Shown here piece after piece: positions 48,135 through 49,771 of a stretch of DNA of 49,771 nt. The number at the start of each line of letters is the position of its first letter. Positions within the stretch are counted from its first letter, which is position 1. Below the pieces are notes generated by a model that searched no databases, had not been told where the DNA came from, and saw only the letters and a program-made list of their open reading frames with translations. Made by a program: the position numbers and the translations under genes. Source of the stretch: Streptomyces sp. ISL-94 (GTDB lineage: Bacteria > Actinomycetota > Actinomycetes > Streptomycetales > Streptomycetaceae); contig NZ_JAGGOZ010000066.1 in NCBI RefSeq assembly GCF_018614075.1, forward strand, positions 1 to 49,771, read 5' to 3'.

Positions 48135-49388
48135 CTACTTCCGTACGAGGCGGACCGGCAGCGACTGCACGTTGTTGCTGATGAAACTGCGCTGGTGGGG
48201 GATCTCCGCCTCGGGGACGGCGAGATCCAGGTCCGGGTAGCGGGCGAAGAGCCGCTCCAGGGCGATGGTGGCCTCCAGCCGGGCGAGCGGGGCACCCATG
48301 CAGTAGTGGGCGCCGTGGCCGAAGGAGAGGCTGCGGGCGGCTGTGGGACGGGTGACGTCGAAGCGGTCGGCGTCCGGGCCGTGGAAGGCCTCGTCGCGGC
48401 CGGCCGCGCTGTAGCCGGCGAGCACCGGGGTGCCCTGCGGGATCACCGTTCCCTCGACGTCCAGGTCGCGGGTGGGGTAGCGGAACGGGAACCAGCTGAC
48501 CGGGGAGTCCCAGCGCAGCGTCTCGTCGACCACGTCCGACCAGGTCGCCTTGCCGTCCTGGACCAGGGCCAGCTGGTCGCGGTGGGTGCACAGGGCGCGG
48601 ACCGCGTTGGTGATGAGGTTGAGGGTGGTCTCGTGGCCCGCGACCAGCATCAGGCGCATGGTGCCGATGAGTTCGGCCTCGCTGAGCCGGTCGCCGTCGC
48701 CGTCGCCGTCGCGGGCGGCGATCAGGGCGCTGGTGAGGTCGTCCCCGGGGGCTTCCCGGCGGGCGGCCGCGATGACGCCGATCAGGGCGACGAGCTCCTG
48801 GAGGGCGGCCATCTTCCCGGCCGGGGTGACGTCGGTCGCGATGATCACGGTGTTGGTCAGCCGGTGCAGCCGGTCCCGGTGCTCCGGCTCGACGCCGAGC
48901 AGCTCGCAGATGACGCTCATCGGGAGCGGGAGGGCGAAGTGCGTGTGCAGGTCGGCGACCCCGTCGGGGGCTTCGGCTGCCGCCCGACCGAGGTCGTCGA
49001 GGAGTTCGGCCGCCAGCTCGTCGACGCGCGGGCGCAGCCGCTCGACCTGGCGGGCCGTGAAGGCCTTGCCGGCCAGCGAGCGGAGCCGGCGGTGGTCGGC
49101 GTCGTCGGAGGTGTGCATGCCCTGGGCGTTGGCGAAGACCCGCAGCGGCCAGTCGGGCGGGATGGTGCCGTCGTGCAGGGCCGGGAAGTGGCGGGCGTCC
49201 TTGGCCACGTCGGGGTGGGCGAGGAACTCCTTCAGCGCGTCGTGTCCCAGGACGACCGCGCCGGGCACCCCGCCGGGGAGCACGACCTCGGCCACGGCCC
49301 CCTGAGCGCGCAGCCGGGCGTTCAGCGCGTGCGGGCAGCCGCCCGCCGGGTCGATGACGTGCGGGACGGGTGAAGTGGGGGACGGCAC
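48135..49388 (-). CDS. Cytochrome P450
   Basis: A 417-residue soluble bacterial P450. The I-helix has AGHETT (250-255), the K-helix ETLR (289-292), and the heme loop FGHGAHYCMGAPLAR with Cys363. The acidic/alcohol pair for oxygen activation (Glu, Thr) is present. A short Asp/Gly repeat (DGDGDGD, about 227-233) is in the loop before the I-helix. The ATG at 49388 has AGGAGAT upstream. No ferredoxin or reductase gene is next to it; the NuoF-ferredoxin fusion at 16548-17996 has a P450-type cluster but is far away. It resembles CYP105/CYP107-like enzymes of Streptomyces; the substrate is unknown. Confidence 0.93.
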   Translation of the reverse strand: MPSPTSPVPHVIDPAGGCPHALNARLRAQGAVAEVVLPGGVPGAVVLGHDALKEFLAHPDVAKDARHFPALHDGTIPPDWPLRVFANAQGMHTSDDADHRRLRSLAGKAFTARQVERLRPRVDELAAELLDDLGRAAAEAPDGVADLHTHFALPLPMSVICELLGVEPEHRDRLHRLTNTVIIATDVTPAGKMAALQELVALIGVIAAARREAPGDDLTSALIAARDGDGDGDRLSEAELIGTMRLMLVAGHETTLNLITNAVRALCTHRDQLALVQDGKATWSDVVDETLRWDSPVSWFPFRYPTRDLDVEGTVIPQGTPVLAGYSAAGRDEAFHGPDADRFDVTRPTAARSLSFGHGAHYCMGAPLARLEATIALERLFARYPDLDLAVPEAEIPHQRSFISNNVQSLPVRLVRK

Positions 49389-49472
49389 GCCGGATCTCCT
49401 GACCTGGTGAACGAAACTCGGTCAACAGTGCGGCTTCGGGGGCGGGTTGTACAAGTGCGCCCCCTGGCCGTC

Positions 49473-49771
49473 TCAGAACCAGTTGACGGTCAGCGCGAAG
49501 GAGGTGCCCGCGGTGGCTCCGGCGGAGTCGGTCGCGGTGGCTGTGACCTGGACCGTTCCGCTGCTCCAGGGCTTGCCGGTGATGCGTCCGGAGGCGGCGT
49601 CGAGGGACAGGCCCCAGGGCAGGCCGGAGGCGGCGTAGCGGACGGGCTGCTTGCCGCCGGTGGTGGTGAGCTGGATGGTGCACGTCTGGTTGAACTTGCA
49701 CGTCTGCGGACCGGGGTTGGCGAGCCTCAGGTCACCGGGGGTGGGGGTCGGGGTGGGCGTGGGCGTGGGCG
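49473..49771 (-). CDS. C-terminal Ig-like domain of a secreted protein (partial)
   Basis: The minus strand is open from the window end to a TGA at 49473-49475, giving 98 residues; the start is outside. It begins with a Pro/Thr linker (five PT pairs), followed by an Ig-like (He_PIG/cadherin-like) domain: NPGPQTCKFNQTCTIQL with a cysteine pair, then ASGLPWGLSLDAASGRITG and VQVTATATDSAGATAGTSF. Such domains follow the catalytic part of secreted Streptomyces peptidases and other hydrolases. What precedes the linker cannot be seen. Confidence 0.78.
   Translation of the reverse strand, partial: PTPTPTPTPTPGDLRLANPGPQTCKFNQTCTIQLTTTGGKQPVRYAASGLPWGLSLDAASGRITGKPWSSGTVQVTATATDSAGATAGTSFALTVNWF

Noticed and set aside
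42572..49388. Classical terpene biosynthetic cluster
   Set aside because: There is a prenyl synthase and a P450, but no terpene cyclase, phytoene synthase or squalene-type gene, and the P450 lies on the other strand beyond two unrelated genes.

Overview
The window is high-GC actinobacterial DNA, almost certainly from a Streptomyces-type chromosome. Third codon positions are nearly all G or C, GTG starts are frequent, ribosome sites are of the AAGGAGG type, and the gene content fits: a PucR-type regulator, an SCO0930-like lipoprotein, a SlpD-type secreted hydrolase, DUF1996 and DUF4142 proteins, and secreted glycosidases with a ricin-type lectin domain. I read about 36 protein genes, two of them cut by the window ends. 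I found no rRNA, tRNA, CRISPR array, insertion sequence or phage gene.

Positions 1-9980 hold the C-terminus of a type-B carboxylesterase and then a minus-strand cluster that reads as a complete aryl-CoA route from salicylate to fumarate. In transcription order it encodes an aryl-CoA ligase, a hotdog thioesterase, a fused salicylyl-CoA 5-hydroxylase/Old Yellow Enzyme protein, a nitrilase, gentisate 1,2-dioxygenase, a fumarylacetoacetate-hydrolase-fold hydrolase, a maleate cis-trans isomerase and a PaaX-family regulator. There is no maleylpyruvate isomerase. The hydrolase plus maleate isomerase suggest the thiol-independent branch (maleylpyruvate to maleate plus pyruvate, then maleate to fumarate). 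Two promoters with the same layout, TTGACG then 16 bp then a -10 box, each flanked by inverted arms, look co-regulated.

Positions 10000-21700 hold cell-envelope and redox genes: a protein with nine 18-bp repeats, a DUF4142/DUF1996 pair, an ECF sigma factor carrying its own HX3CX2C zinc motif, a PucR-type regulator, and a three-gene set that could carry electrons across the membrane (ferric-reductase-like membrane protein, NuoF-like flavoprotein fused to a CX2HX2C ferredoxin, double-repeat lipoprotein). A His-tailed small lipoprotein and a secreted serine hydrolase follow.

Positions 21500-28600 hold an MFS exporter, a membrane PepSY-like protein divergent from an OmpR-type two-component system (with three helically phased CCTGAAG repeats between them), a PaaI-like thioesterase and a 2,4-dienoyl-CoA reductase (FadH) whose promoter carries a TTTTGCA palindrome.

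Positions 28700-42400 are glycan-directed: a GH38 alpha-mannosidase, a sugar ABC importer with LacI-type operator sequences upstream, a universal stress protein, a TetR/threonine-dehydratase-like pair, a GH27 alpha-galactosidase with a CBM13 domain, and a GH89 alpha-N-acetylglucosaminidase with repeat-rich N-terminal segments. Mannoside, galactoside and N-acetylglucosaminide removal together suggest breakdown of complex, glycoprotein-like glycans.

Positions 42500-49771 hold a coupled trio (small helical protein, polyprenyl diphosphate synthase, latex-clearing-protein-like heme oxygenase), a membrane sulfite-oxidase-family molybdoenzyme, an alpha/beta-hydrolase, a cytochrome P450 and the C-terminal Ig-like domain of a secreted protein that runs off the end. 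All functional calls come from reading the sequence; no database search was run.
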